Shown: positions 25,967-34,154 of the stretch, piece by piece | Layout of the letters: every line of letters starts with the position of its first letter | Position numbering within the stretch: position 1 is the stretch's first letter | DNA from: JBGTIS01 sp041745535 | Lineage (GTDB): Bacteria; Bacteroidota; Bacteroidia; Cytophagales; Cyclobacteriaceae | Reading direction: 5' to 3' | Length of the DNA: 34,154 nucleotides | NCBI GenBank assembly: GCA_041745535.1 | Contig: JBGTIS010000121.1 | Coordinates: 1 to 34,154 of the forward strand | Notes under the pieces: model-generated | Database searches by the model: none | What the model was told of the DNA's origin: nothing | Seen by the model: only the letters and a program-made list of their open reading frames with translations | Made by a program: the position numbers and the translations under genes

Positions 25967-26715
25967 ATGATTAGAAATCAATTATTTTATTCGTGCGTTT
26001 TTTTTGCCTTTTCGCGCATCTGTATGGGCTGTACCAGTCAGAAAAAAGAGGGAGAAGCACAGGGAGAAGAAAAACAAGCTTTGTTACAACCTGCTTTTAC
26101 AGCACATGGTGGCTTACAGAACCTGTATACCACAACGGAACTTTTAATAATCATCTGTTTATTGATCTAAATTCCAGAAAAACCCTCATTAGCTACGATA
26201 GATTCACACTGGGCTTTAATGGAAAGGAAGTGTGGATAATGCCTGATAGGCAGGCTTTTCCCGGCAGTTCACCACGATTTTACCATAACCTGGAGTTTTA
26301 TTTTTTTGCCCTTTGTACTGGCCGATCCTGGAGTTCGGATTGAAGCAGTAGGGAAAAAAGATTTCTAGGGCAAAACCTACGACGTAGTCAATATTGCTTT
26401 TGAACCCAGTACCGGCGATTCTCCCGGCGATGTATATATGTGCTATCTGGATACCGAATCCCACCGGTTGTATTTACTGTTGTTTACGGTTACCTTTTTG
26501 GCAATCAGGGGAAGAAAAAGTTTAGTGCCAGGGTTTATAATAAATGGCAGCAGGTAGACGGATTATGGGTTCCGGAAAAAATGGTTTCTTACCCTTGGGA
26601 AAATGACCAACTGGGTGAAAAAAGGGGGGAAACAGAAATCAGAAACATAGCATTCAGTCAGGACCCACCGGACGAAGGCCTGTTTGCCGCTCCGGAAGGT
26701 GCCTATACGGAATAA
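25967..26715 (+). pseudogene. Broken DUF6503-like lipoprotein gene
   Basis: The pieces of one protein are spread over two frames. It starts with a signal-like MIRNQLFYSCVFFAFSRICMGC and AFTAHGGLQ (frame of 25967), moves to HLFIDLNSRKTLISYDRFTLGFNG and PRFYHNLEFYFFA (another frame), and returns after a run of seven T (26301-26307) to LADPGVRIEAVGKKDF. An in-frame TAG follows at 26366-26368, then GKTYDVVNIAFEPSTGDSPGDVY. A last shift near 26465-26480 leads to VYNKWQQVDGLWVPEKM and ends FAAPEGAYTE. The AHGG, DGKTYDVV and VYxKWQxVDGLWxPxKM patterns match DUF6503-type lipoproteins. With at least three frame changes and a stop, it is dead. It starts seven bases after the methyltransferase gene. Confidence 0.8.
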
Positions 26716-26723
26716 TTTAATTT

Positions 26724-27965
26724 TTACTGTTTTAAAGATTTAAACCACGGAATTACCTGATTAACCATGGGAATAAATCCATCGCCATGCGAGGTAGCCA
26801 GGTCATAAGGATAATAGGTAACAGAAGATGAACCGTTCTCCAGCATGGTATCGTAAGCAGTTTGTGAGTTTTCTATCGGAATCACTTCATCATCCTGCTC
26901 ATGATACAGGCGCAGCGGTGTTTGCGGTTCCCAGTCGTATACGCTGTTTTGCACCAAGGCGTCCATAAATTGGGTTTCCGTTCCGTTGCGCGAATTTTCC
27001 AGAAACGTGGTGTTCAGCAGTACAGAAAGCGTATCGTTGAGTCGCTCATGAATTGGGGTGGCCGCTAATTCACCACTGAATAGCTCTGGAATTCGGGAGG
27101 CATAAGGTTCCTGAAAAAAATCAGTAAGCGGCCGGCTCCATTCATTGGTTACCTGATAGCTGTAAATTAAAAATGCCAGATAACCAGGTGTGGGATAAAC
27201 ATCCTGCCTAACCAGATAGTCTACCATACCCTTTACATCATATCCGCCTGCTCCGGCAGCGGCGGCAGTTACCTGTAATCCCAGATCTGGGTTTTCTTCT
27301 ATTCCCTTCAGGGTTGCCAGTGTAGCATAACCTCCTTCGGAATATCCTACCAGAAATAGCTGTTGATTATAGGGAATATTCAAAGAATCCAGAAATTCCT
27401 TTCCGGCAAATATCATGTCGATGGTAGCCGTGGCGGTAGCTTCCTCATTGTAATATGGATGCAACATTTCTTTGGAAGCGCCAAAGCCGAGAAAATCTGG
27501 AATCAGCGTGGCATAACCCAGCGCGCCGAAAATTTCCAGCCCTGAAATATTGCTGGTATTAAAATTTGAAGGCGCGTCCCGATGGGCTGTTATGGTTCTG
27601 TGCTGGGCACTTAACAAAGGCATTTCCCCCGTATATCCTTCTGGCAAGGAGATCAAGCCGGAAGCCAGTTGTTCTTCACCCTGATAAGTGGTTTTATAAG
27701 TAATCTGATAAATACTAACGCCAAATTCAATATTATCGGCATAAGGCTCAAAACCTTCGGCGGTAGATAACAGTACCTTTAAAGTGTTTTTAGAAATTTC
27801 GGCCAGCAACTGATACGAAACAAATTTTGATGGTTCCTCAGTACCCGGATTAACCGGACCGTCATCGGTAATACAACTGCTAAAAACGGTAATAATAATA
27901 ATGAATAATAAGCTGTAGGAAGTTTTTAAATTTCTCAACAACAATTTCTCTCCAATATATTTCAT
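26724..27965 (-). CDS. Alpha/beta-hydrolase lipoprotein (secretory lipase-like)
   Basis: 413 residues. The signal peptide ends in lipobox VFSSC (Cys31), so it is membrane anchored outside the cytoplasm. The nucleophile elbow is GYSEGG (207-212, Ser209). An earlier GYATLIPDFLGFGAS and HPYYNEEATATATIDMI, and late LRLYHEQDDEVIPIENS (acid) with LATSHGDGF (His), complete a triad. The layout is like the secretory lipase (LIP) family and feruloyl esterase-like hydrolases of Bacteroidota. The likely reaction is ester hydrolysis outside the cell; the substrate is unknown. It ends nine bases from the broken DUF6503-like gene, converging with it. Confidence 0.82.
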   Translation of the reverse strand: MKYIGEKLLLRNLKTSYSLLFIIIITVFSSCITDDGPVNPGTEEPSKFVSYQLLAEISKNTLKVLLSTAEGFEPYADNIEFGVSIYQITYKTTYQGEEQLASGLISLPEGYTGEMPLLSAQHRTITAHRDAPSNFNTSNISGLEIFGALGYATLIPDFLGFGASKEMLHPYYNEEATATATIDMIFAGKEFLDSLNIPYNQQLFLVGYSEGGYATLATLKGIEENPDLGLQVTAAAAGAGGYDVKGMVDYLVRQDVYPTPGYLAFLIYSYQVTNEWSRPLTDFFQEPYASRIPELFSGELAATPIHERLNDTLSVLLNTTFLENSRNGTETQFMDALVQNSVYDWEPQTPLRLYHEQDDEVIPIENSQTAYDTMLENGSSSVTYYPYDLATSHGDGFIPMVNQVIPWFKSLKQ

Positions 27966-28094
27966 CTGTATAATTTATTTTCTAAGGATGGATGGAATAT
28001 CCTTGTTTACAATCGCATTTCTAGTTGAACGAAGGTATAAGGGCATTTCATGTTTCAGATAACAAAAAAAGTTGATTAAAGTTTCCGGAAGCTG

Positions 28095-29375
28095 TTAAAA
28101 GGCACCAATCACCTGCTGCAATTCTGACTGTGGCTGCCATTGTTTCTTTTCCGGTAGTTGAGAAGGCCGGGCGCGAGAACCTGAGGAAGAAAAATTACCT
28201 GTTTCAATGTAATACAATGCTTCTTTCAACCGTGCCTCATTCACATCGCCCAAGTCACGGGTCAAATCGTCGGGCACATAGGCATTGGCTTTCAGGCCAT
28301 CGAAGTAAAACCCATACCCGTCGTCATTGGTAATAGCAAAACAGATAGGATTCAACACATACGCTTCCAGCCTGAATCCGAAACTGCCTACCGGTTTGCC
28401 ATACGTATCGTCTCCTATCACCACCACATCCATAAAAGGAAGCAGCCCATTAATAATCAGTTCGCTGGCCGAAGCCGTGGATTTGGAAGCAATTACAAAC
28501 AGGCGGGGTAAATCCAGGGGAATATCAGGGGTATAAAACGGAACCGCTTCGTTTTCATCCGCCTTGTCTTCATTATAAATGTACTCATAGAAATTTTTAC
28601 CTTCCCCATTTGCGCCAATAATGTTGGCAGCGAGATATTCAGCGATATTAACTCTTCCACCTCCATTGTATCGCAAGTCCAGAATAAGCTCAGTAATACG
28701 TTCCGACTGAAACTCCTGAAATACAGGTTTTAGTTCATCTTTTGACGTTTGCAGGAAACTGTTAAAAACCAGGTATCCAATTTTTTTGCCCTGTACCGGC
28801 ACTACACCATGGTACAGCACCGTATTTACTTTGACTTCCTGCGCTGTAATATTTTTGGTAAATACCTGTCCTTCCGTATCTTCCAGCACAAAGGTATTGT
28901 TATCGGCCCGGAGACTGCCGGTAAAATTTTCCGCGGATATTCCATTAATAGAAATCACTCTCCAGGTTCTTCTCACACCAGCTTTATAAAAAGGTGAATC
29001 CTGGTATACGTACGCGATCCGCAAATACCCCTCTGTATCCCAGCCAAACTGTACGCCATAACCTTTATATATCCCCTGATTAAAAAGCTGGTCGTAGGTT
29101 TCAGCATCCTCAATATAACTCCAGCGGTCTAAGGGTCTTTTCCGCAATGCTTCCAGCAATTCCTCTGGTGTTTTGTAATCTGTCACTTCTACTGGGGGCA
29201 GTTCATCATTCCAGAAATACCATTCATTCATAATGTCGTACACCTCCTGAATAGCTTTTTGGGTGACTTCATCTACAACGGGTAGTTCCTCATCTTTTTT
29301 ACATCCCAGCAGCAACACCAGACATGGCAGCCAGAAAATCCAGACATTCCTGAATATGTTTTGTTTGCTATGCAT
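28095..29375 (-). CDS. S41-family (C-terminal processing) peptidase lipoprotein
   Basis: 426 residues. Lipobox LLLGC gives Cys25. An N-terminal helical region typical of these Bacteroidota enzymes (EVYDIMNEWYFWNDELP) is followed by a PDZ-like domain (about 105-180, including YKGYGVQFGWDTEG and SPFYKAGVRRTWRVISING) and the S41 core: LILDLRYNGGG (230-240), STASASE with nucleophile Ser302, and DTYGKPVG with general base Lys327, the 25-residue spacing expected of the Ser/Lys dyad. It probably trims or degrades envelope proteins. The biotin carboxylase start lies beyond its 5' end on the same strand, but no link in function is seen. Confidence 0.87.
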   Translation of the reverse strand: MHSKQNIFRNVWIFWLPCLVLLLGCKKDEELPVVDEVTQKAIQEVYDIMNEWYFWNDELPPVEVTDYKTPEELLEALRKRPLDRWSYIEDAETYDQLFNQGIYKGYGVQFGWDTEGYLRIAYVYQDSPFYKAGVRRTWRVISINGISAENFTGSLRADNNTFVLEDTEGQVFTKNITAQEVKVNTVLYHGVVPVQGKKIGYLVFNSFLQTSKDELKPVFQEFQSERITELILDLRYNGGGRVNIAEYLAANIIGANGEGKNFYEYIYNEDKADENEAVPFYTPDIPLDLPRLFVIASKSTASASELIINGLLPFMDVVVIGDDTYGKPVGSFGFRLEAYVLNPICFAITNDDGYGFYFDGLKANAYVPDDLTRDLGDVNEARLKEALYYIETGNFSSSGSRARPSQLPEKKQWQPQSELQQVIGAF

Positions 29376-29470
29376 GAGCTTAAGATTTCGTTTTCAATCA
29401 ATCAGCGAGAAAGCCTATCAAGTTACGAAAGAAAACTCAATATTGGATTACAGATCGTTGTTCTCAGCAA

Positions 29471-30967
29471 TTAAAATCTTCGCGTTTTCCAATTACTTTT
29501 TTCTCCAATTGCCGTAACCTCTGCTGAGGTTGATACATTTTCCTGCCGCGATAACAGAAAGGCTGCCATAACCGCTCCAATATGCTCTTCAGTGTCTGTA
29601 TTTTTTTCCTCCAGCATATGTGGTTCAAAATACCTGTTTATAAATTTGGTATCGAAATTTCCGGAAGTAAAAGCTTCGTGTTGCAACACAAACCTGCAAA
29701 AAGGCAAGGTGGTGGCTACGCCACTGATCTGGTACTCTTCAATAGCGCGGAGCATGCGCTGAATAGCCTGTTCGCGGGTAGCGCCATGCACAATCAGCTT
29801 GGCAATCAACGGGTCATAATATATGGGTAAATCCATATCCTGTTCAAACCCGTCGTCCACCCGAATGCCTGGCCCCTGTGGACGCACATACCTGGTCAGG
29901 TTGCCCGTGTCGGGCAGGAAGTTATTGGCAGGATCTTCCGCATACACCCTGATCTCGATGGCATGCCCGGAAATTTTCAGATCTTCCTGCCTCATGGATA
30001 GCTTTTCCCCTTCCGCCACTTTAATTTGCTCTTTCACCAGGTCAATGCCGGTAATAAGTTCGGTAACGGGATGTTCTACCTGTAGGCGGGTATTCATTTC
30101 CAGGAAATAGAAATTCAAATTATTGTCTACAATAAATTCTACCGTACCAGCCCCGTAATAATTGCACGCCTGGGCTACTTTAACAGCAGCCTCACCCATT
30201 TGCTTTCTAATAGCTTCGGTAAGGATAGCGGAAGGGGCTTCTTCAATTACTTTTTGATAACGTCGCTGTATAGAACATTCCCGTTCGAATAAATGAATAA
30301 CCTGCCCATGCTGATCGCCCAGTACCTGAATTTCCAAATGCCGCGGATTGTCAATAAACTTTTCTATAAAAACAGCCCCATCGCCAAATGACGATTGGGC
30401 TTCACTAACTGCCCGCTCCATTTCCGATTCAAAATCTTTTTCATGCGCTACCACCCGCATACCTTTTCCGCCTCCACCCGCACTGGCTTTGATCAGTACC
30501 GGATATCCGATTTCACGCGCTTTTCGCTTCGCTATTCCTACATCGGTAATTGCTTCTTCGGTACCGGGAACCAAGGGAATGTCGTATTTTGAAACAGCGG
30601 CTTTAGCAGCCAGTTTGCTGCCCATTATTTCCATAGACGCCGGTGAAGGACCCACAAACAAAATTCCGGCATCCAATACTTTTTGGGCAAACACCGCATT
30701 TTCAGACAAAAAACCATAGCCGGGATGAATGGCATCGGCATTAGTTTGTTGGGCTGCCCGCAGAATTTTTTCTATTACCAGATAAGATTCAGAAGAAGGG
30801 GAAGGTCCTATCCATACTGCCTCATCCGCATACCTTACATGCGGTGCCGTACGGTCGGCCTCGCTGTACACCGCAACAGTAAAAATGCCCATTTCTTTGG
30901 CAGAACGCATAATTCGCAGCGCGATTTCACCACGATTGGCTATCAGAAGTTTTTTAATTTTAGGCAT
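29471..30967 (-). CDS. accC: Acyl-CoA carboxylase biotin carboxylase subunit
   Basis: 498 residues from the ATG at 30967, giving the family start MPKIKKLLIANRGEIALRI; the frame is open to a TTG three codons earlier. It carboxylates biotin on the carrier protein using ATP and bicarbonate. Motifs: ATP-grasp lid SAGGGGKGMRVV (164-169 core), IEKFIDNPRHLEIQV, ERECSIQRRYQKVIEE, and EMNTRLQVEHPVTE (290-303). It is about 50 residues longer than E. coli AccC, with a C-terminal tail (EEHIGAVMAAFLL) often seen in propionyl/acetyl-CoA carboxylase alpha chains of Bacteroidota. There is no carrier domain in the protein and no carboxyltransferase or carrier gene nearby. It is divergent from the alpha-oxoamine synthase gene. 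Confidence 0.9.
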   Translation of the reverse strand: MPKIKKLLIANRGEIALRIMRSAKEMGIFTVAVYSEADRTAPHVRYADEAVWIGPSPSSESYLVIEKILRAAQQTNADAIHPGYGFLSENAVFAQKVLDAGILFVGPSPASMEIMGSKLAAKAAVSKYDIPLVPGTEEAITDVGIAKRKAREIGYPVLIKASAGGGGKGMRVVAHEKDFESEMERAVSEAQSSFGDGAVFIEKFIDNPRHLEIQVLGDQHGQVIHLFERECSIQRRYQKVIEEAPSAILTEAIRKQMGEAAVKVAQACNYYGAGTVEFIVDNNLNFYFLEMNTRLQVEHPVTELITGIDLVKEQIKVAEGEKLSMRQEDLKISGHAIEIRVYAEDPANNFLPDTGNLTRYVRPQGPGIRVDDGFEQDMDLPIYYDPLIAKLIVHGATREQAIQRMLRAIEEYQISGVATTLPFCRFVLQHEAFTSGNFDTKFINRYFEPHMLEEKNTDTEEHIGAVMAAFLLSRQENVSTSAEVTAIGEKSNWKTRRF

Positions 30968-31012
30968 ATAATTCAATAAAATACTGGTAAATGTTAAAAA
31001 TTTAATAATAAA

Positions 31013-31046
31013 TTGTAAGAATAGTTTTTTCCTCTTAATAAATTTG
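31013..31046 (+). promoter_or_regulatory. Possible promoter (TTG-N23-TAAATTTG) for the alpha-oxoamine synthase gene
   Basis: TTG at 31013-31015 and an exact TAnnTTTG box at 31039-31046, spaced by 23 bases, the upper end of the known range. The predicted leader to the GTG start is about 87 bases. Confidence 0.4.
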
Positions 31047-31139
31047 CGGCTTTCATTGCGGCAGAACTATTAAATATTAATTTTACGGCGATAATTAAGG
31101 AAGCTAAGTTATCCATTCTTTCAAAAAATACTATATAGC

Positions 31140-32390
31140 GTGGATATATTTGAAAAAATTAACACCAACAAAGGCCCTCTGGGAAGACATTCCAACGTTG
31201 AAGAGGGCTATTTTATGTTCCCCAAGTTAGAAGGTGAAATCGCTCCCCGAATGAAGTTCAGGGGCAAAGAGGTTTTGACCTGGAGTTTGAACAATTATTT
31301 GGGTTTGGCCAATCACCCGGAGATAAGAAAAGCAGATGCGGAAGCTTCCGAAAAATGGGGATTAGCCTATCCGATGGGAGCGCGCATTATGTCGGGCAAT
31401 ACGATCCGGCACGAACAGCTTGAAAAGGAACTGTCGGCATTTATCAAAAAAGAAAGCACACTGCTGCTCAATTATGGGTATCAGGGGGTGGTTTCTATTA
31501 TTGATGCCATTGTAGACCGAAAGGACGTTATTGTATACGATGGTGAGAGCCATGCCTGCATTATCGATGGCGTAAGGCTTCATATGGGGAAACGTTTTGT
31601 GTATACCCATAATAATATTGAAAACCTGGAAAAGCAACTGGTAAGAGCTACCAAGCTTGCCAAAGAAACCGGCGGAGGAATTCTGGTAATTACCGAAGGG
31701 GTTTTTGGTATGTCAGGCAACATGGGCGCGCTGAAAGAAATTGTAGCGCTGAAAAAAATGTACAATTTCAGGCTGATGGTAGACGATGCCCACGGTTTTG
31801 GCACCATGGGTAAAACCGGGGCCGGTACCGGCGAAGAACAGGGCGTACAGGACGATATTGACCTATATTTCTCTACTTTCGCCAAATCAATGGCCAGTGT
31901 GGGCGCTTTTGTGGCCGGAACCAAAGAGGTAACCCATTACCTTCGGTATAATATGCGTTCGCAGATATTCGCCAAATCGCTACCCATGCCGATTGTAGAA
32001 GGCGCCCTGAAGCGGCTGGAACTGCTGCGCGAAAAACCGGAACTCAGGGAAAACCTCTGGAAAGTGGTAAATGCCTTGCAAACAGGCTTCCGGAAGAAAG
32101 GTTTTAACATTGGAACCACACAAACACCGGTAACGCCGGTAATACTGAACGGAGGCGTAGGCGAAGCGGCTGCACTGGCCATGGACCTAAGAGAAAATTT
32201 TAATATTTTCTGTTCGGTGGTTATTTATCCGGTGGTTCCGAAAGACATTATCATGCTCCGTATTATTCCGACAGCCATGCACACTTTAGAGGATGTAGAG
32301 CTTACGATCAGTGCATTTGAGGCTATTAAAGACAAATTAGAGCACGGCGTATATAAAAATGGTGAATTAGCGGCTGCTTTTCACCAATAA
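31140..32390 (+). CDS. Alpha-oxoamine synthase (serine palmitoyltransferase / CapA / Kbl-like)
   Basis: 416 residues from a GTG start. A PLP enzyme of the alpha-oxoamine synthase family, which condenses an amino acid with an acyl-CoA and releases CO2. Visible residues: His138 in YDGESHACIIDG (stacks on PLP), DDAHGFG (215-221), and Lys249 in STFAKSMASVGAF (Schiff base). The ~20-residue N-terminal GPLGRHSNVEEGYFMFPKLEG and the SGNTIRHEQLE sequence mark a Bacteroidota-specific subgroup. It could be serine palmitoyltransferase (sphingolipids), cysteate fatty acyltransferase (capnine-type sulfonolipids) or, less likely, 2-amino-3-ketobutyrate CoA ligase. Motifs alone do not decide. It is divergent from a biotin carboxylase gene, which also serves acyl-lipid supply. 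Confidence 0.85.
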   Translation: MDIFEKINTNKGPLGRHSNVEEGYFMFPKLEGEIAPRMKFRGKEVLTWSLNNYLGLANHPEIRKADAEASEKWGLAYPMGARIMSGNTIRHEQLEKELSAFIKKESTLLLNYGYQGVVSIIDAIVDRKDVIVYDGESHACIIDGVRLHMGKRFVYTHNNIENLEKQLVRATKLAKETGGGILVITEGVFGMSGNMGALKEIVALKKMYNFRLMVDDAHGFGTMGKTGAGTGEEQGVQDDIDLYFSTFAKSMASVGAFVAGTKEVTHYLRYNMRSQIFAKSLPMPIVEGALKRLELLREKPELRENLWKVVNALQTGFRKKGFNIGTTQTPVTPVILNGGVGEAAALAMDLRENFNIFCSVVIYPVVPKDIIMLRIIPTAMHTLEDVELTISAFEAIKDKLEHGVYKNGELAAAFHQ

Positions 32391-32412
32391 TGAAAGATTA
32401 ATTAATTTTTTT

Positions 32413-32444
32413 TTTGTTTAATTGGCATATTAACCATATTGTTG
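32413..32444 (+). promoter_or_regulatory. Possible promoter (TTTG-N20-TATTGTTG) for the histone H1-like gene
   Basis: TTTG at 32413-32416 and TATTGTTG at 32437-32444 (one mismatch to TAnnTTTG) are 20 bases apart. The predicted start site near 32451 leaves a leader of about 37 bases. Confidence 0.4.
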
Positions 32445-32487
32445 CCATTAAATTAATCAACAACTGTTAACTATTAAAGAATAACTT

Positions 32488-32661
32488 ATGAACAGATTTG
32501 AGCAAGTAAAGAACCTTTTAATGGACTTAGAAGGTGATTTTGAAAAGTTTTATGACAAAAGCAACCAGGCTGCCGGCACTCGGGTGAGAAAAGGGATGCA
32601 AGAACTAAAAAACTTAGCCCAAGAAATCAGAGTGGAAGTACAGTCTAAGAAAAATGGTTAA
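32488..32661 (+). CDS. Histone H1-like (Hc1-type) small protein
   Basis: 57 residues, starting MNRFEQVKNLLMDLEGDF, with the core AAGTRVRKGMQELKNLAQEIR, then a basic tail ending KKNG. The core is strongly conserved among small proteins annotated as histone H1 in Bacteroidota. It is a helical hairpin with basic clusters, expected to bind DNA or act in the nucleoid; the function is not established. The ATG has an AT-rich leader with no Shine-Dalgarno, as is common in Bacteroidota. It has its own candidate promoter and a strong terminator 22 bases after its stop, so it is a monocistronic gene, which fits an abundant protein. Confidence 0.85.
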   Translation: MNRFEQVKNLLMDLEGDFEKFYDKSNQAAGTRVRKGMQELKNLAQEIRVEVQSKKNG

Positions 32662-32682
32662 TTTCCATTCTGTAAAAACTAT

Positions 32683-32715
32683 AAGGTGATCCGAAAGGAT
32701 CACCTTCAGTTTTTT
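32683..32715 (+). terminator. Strong intrinsic terminator after the histone H1-like gene
   Basis: Perfect 10-bp stem AAGGTGATCC / GGATCACCTT with a GAAA tetraloop, followed by CAG and six T (32710-32715). The flanking AAAACT (32675-32680) and AGTTTT (32708-32713) can extend the pairing, so it may also work in the other direction. Confidence 0.92.
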
Positions 32716-33032
32716 ACTACTGATTACGCAAGCAAACCAGTGTTTTAATTAAAAGACTGGAAGTAGATTTTTTTCGCGTTTTTAAATCAGTTAACTTTCC
32801 TGCTCTCTTTTCTTCAGACATTTTACACCAACCTCTGGTGGTATTTCCCTTTTCAAAGGAAATTTTTAAATGTCAGCGATATTTTTCCTGATCTCTGGTG
32901 TTTTAAAGATAAATTTTACAAAATTTGCCATTGAATATCATTTCCTGTTTAAAAGACGTTTTACTTGTGTTACCGGAAAATAGCTTTTCCCGGGCATTTT
33001 TGTATGATGTCGCTCTTGATAGCAAATAAATT
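32716..33032. other. 317-base intergenic region before dapA
   Basis: No gene or known riboswitch is recognised. A short hairpin, CACCA-N5-TGGTG, lies at 32826-32840, and CTCTGGTG repeats at 32833-32840 and 32893-32900, exactly 60 bases apart. No consensus TAnnTTTG box is seen; TAGCTTTT near 32980 is the nearest match. Presumably it holds the dapA promoter. Confidence 0.4.
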
Positions 33033-33986
33033 ATGAAAACAGTTCAAGGAAGTATCGTAGCACTGGTTACCCCTTTTCAGCAAAAGAACATTCAACAGGT
33101 TGATTTTGACCTGATTGAAAAGTTGGTCGCGTTTCATGCTGATCATGGCACTGCTGCTATTGTACCCTGTGGTACTACTGGCGAATCGCCTACCCTTTCT
33201 CCTGAAGAGCATGCGGAAGTAATCAGACGCGTAGTGCAGGCAGCCAAAGGTACCAGCCTGAAAATTATTGCCGGAACCGGTTCTAACTCTACCCGGGAAG
33301 CTATTCATTTAACATCAGAAGCTAAAAAAGCAGGAGCCGATGCCTGCCTGATAGTAGTTCCTTACTACAACAAACCTACACCGGAAGGGCTGCTGGCTCA
33401 TTTTAAAGCCCTGGATGAAATTGATATTCCTTTAATTCTATATAACATTCCCGGCCGTACCGGTATTAATGTGATTCCTGAAGATATTATTCATATTGCC
33501 AGAAACTGTAAAAACCTGATCGGGTTGAAAGCTTCCAATGGCGACCTGGATCAGATTGCCGAAACGGTGGTGCTGAGCAAAACCCTGGACAAGCCTTTTT
33601 CCGTGCTTTCCGGTGACGATTCTCTGACATTGCCCATACTTTCGGTGGGCGGACAGGGGGTGATTTCTGTAGTAGCCAACCTCATGCCCCGGACTATGAG
33701 CCAGCTGGTGAGTAGTTTTCATAACCAGGATATCCGGAAAGCCCAACAACTGCATATGGCTATTCACAAATTCTGCAAATCGCTATTGACTCTGGGAGCC
33801 AATCCTATGGGCGTCAAGGCGATGCTGAACAGGGCTGGTTTTGCTGTAGGCGCCTGCCGCCTGCCACTCATCAATCTTGCTGATGACAAAACAGATGCCC
33901 TGATAAAAGTTGTCAAAAGCATGCGGCATGAGCTCAAGGCTGCTGATTTCGCTTATGACGAAATTCTGGACAAGCTATTTGTATAG
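33033..33986 (+). CDS. dapA: 4-hydroxy-tetrahydrodipicolinate synthase
   Basis: 317 residues, slightly longer than the usual 290-300. It condenses pyruvate with aspartate semialdehyde, the first committed step to lysine and diaminopimelate. Features: GSIVALVTPF start, GTTGESPTLS (47-56), VVPYYNKPTPEG (108-119), Tyr137 in LILYNIPGRTG, Schiff-base Lys166 in LIGLKASNGD, and the SGDDSLTLPILSVGGQGVISV turn near 200-215. The GLKAS form instead of the usual GIKEAS is a small deviation, and the C-terminal helix is extended. It stands alone behind a 317-base gap. The 168 bases after the stop hold no gene, only a 12-bp palindrome TAGGTTAACCTA at 34031-34042. Confidence 0.92.
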   Translation: MKTVQGSIVALVTPFQQKNIQQVDFDLIEKLVAFHADHGTAAIVPCGTTGESPTLSPEEHAEVIRRVVQAAKGTSLKIIAGTGSNSTREAIHLTSEAKKAGADACLIVVPYYNKPTPEGLLAHFKALDEIDIPLILYNIPGRTGINVIPEDIIHIARNCKNLIGLKASNGDLDQIAETVVLSKTLDKPFSVLSGDDSLTLPILSVGGQGVISVVANLMPRTMSQLVSSFHNQDIRKAQQLHMAIHKFCKSLLTLGANPMGVKAMLNRAGFAVGACRLPLINLADDKTDALIKVVKSMRHELKAADFAYDEILDKLFV

Positions 33987-34154
33987 GAAATTCGGGTGCA
34001 ATCCTCCCATACAATAATTAGGCTGACCTTTAGGTTAACCTATTTAATGTTAGAATATCTTGGATGAGTTGGTTTTTGTAAGCCGTAACCTCAGCGGATT
34101 ACCACGCCAAAGCACAATTTTCAGTGGTTTTGTGTGCCGCGGGCACAAGATCAG

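Noticed and set aside
28130..28333. Short plus-strand frames across the S41 peptidase and biotin carboxylase genes
   Set aside because: All lie opposite conserved catalytic domains and show no independent coding signal.
34031..34042. Palindrome TAGGTTAACCTA after dapA as a terminator or operator
   Set aside because: It can pair with the preceding AGGCTGACCT only with mismatches, no T run follows, and no gene start is visible before the window ends.

Overview
The window reads as a chromosomal segment of a Bacteroidota bacterium, most likely Cytophagales or a close relative. Reasons: adjacent porU and porV genes of the type IX secretion system (T9SS), many short Bacteroidota-type lipoproteins and DUF families (DUF4421, DUF5034-like, DUF6503-like), a Bacteroidota histone H1-like small protein, and promoters of the TTG / TAnnTTTG type. 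No rRNA, tRNA, CRISPR array, prophage or intact insertion sequence was seen. The genus cannot be fixed from the sequence alone.

Layout. (1) 122-4629, minus strand: an FAD-dependent oxidoreductase overlapping by ATGA a 1146-residue outer-membrane protein that joins a degenerate peptidase-like domain, a TolB-like propeller, a 14-residue tandem repeat and a BamA-like barrel. (2) 4848-10742, plus: pssA (phosphatidylserine synthase), purS, porU (T9SS sortase) and porV (its outer-membrane partner), closed by a strong terminator. (3) 11096-16023, plus: two exported (Tat-like) xylose-isomerase-type TIM barrels, a cytoplasmic GH88-like unsaturated glucuronyl hydrolase, and a membrane-anchored metallo-beta-lactamase-fold hydrolase. 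A perfect 14-bp palindrome precedes the group. (4) 16355-19594: a secreted protein of unknown function, an HD phosphohydrolase, a DUF4421 protein on the opposite strand and a lipoprotein. (5) 19689-21982: modABC, molybdate import, behind an AAACGTTT-centred palindrome. (6) 22143-23787: a segment with two perfect inverted repeats, a LamG-like protein and a small NTF2-like lipoprotein with a good promoter. (7) 23854-26715: an AT-richer island with the 3' remnant of a possible restriction gene, a 46-residue ORF and an intact Eco57I/TaqI-type adenine methyltransferase, followed by a broken DUF6503-like gene. (8) 26724-30967, minus: an alpha/beta-hydrolase lipoprotein, an S41 peptidase lipoprotein and a biotin carboxylase. 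(9) 31140-33986, plus: an alpha-oxoamine synthase (a candidate for the sphingolipid or sulfonolipid first step), a 57-residue histone H1-like protein with its own promoter and terminator, and dapA.

How the parts fit. PorU and PorV act together at the cell surface: PorU removes the C-terminal sorting signal of T9SS cargo that PorV shuttles to it. PssA, the biotin carboxylase and the alpha-oxoamine synthase all feed membrane lipid synthesis. The TIM barrel/GH88/MBL group looks like a small carbohydrate or glycoside utilisation set, but lacks an obvious transporter or regulator. The least explained items are the fused outer-membrane protein, the structured 22143-22261 segment and the decayed restriction-modification island. 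Product names rest on motif recognition without database searches.
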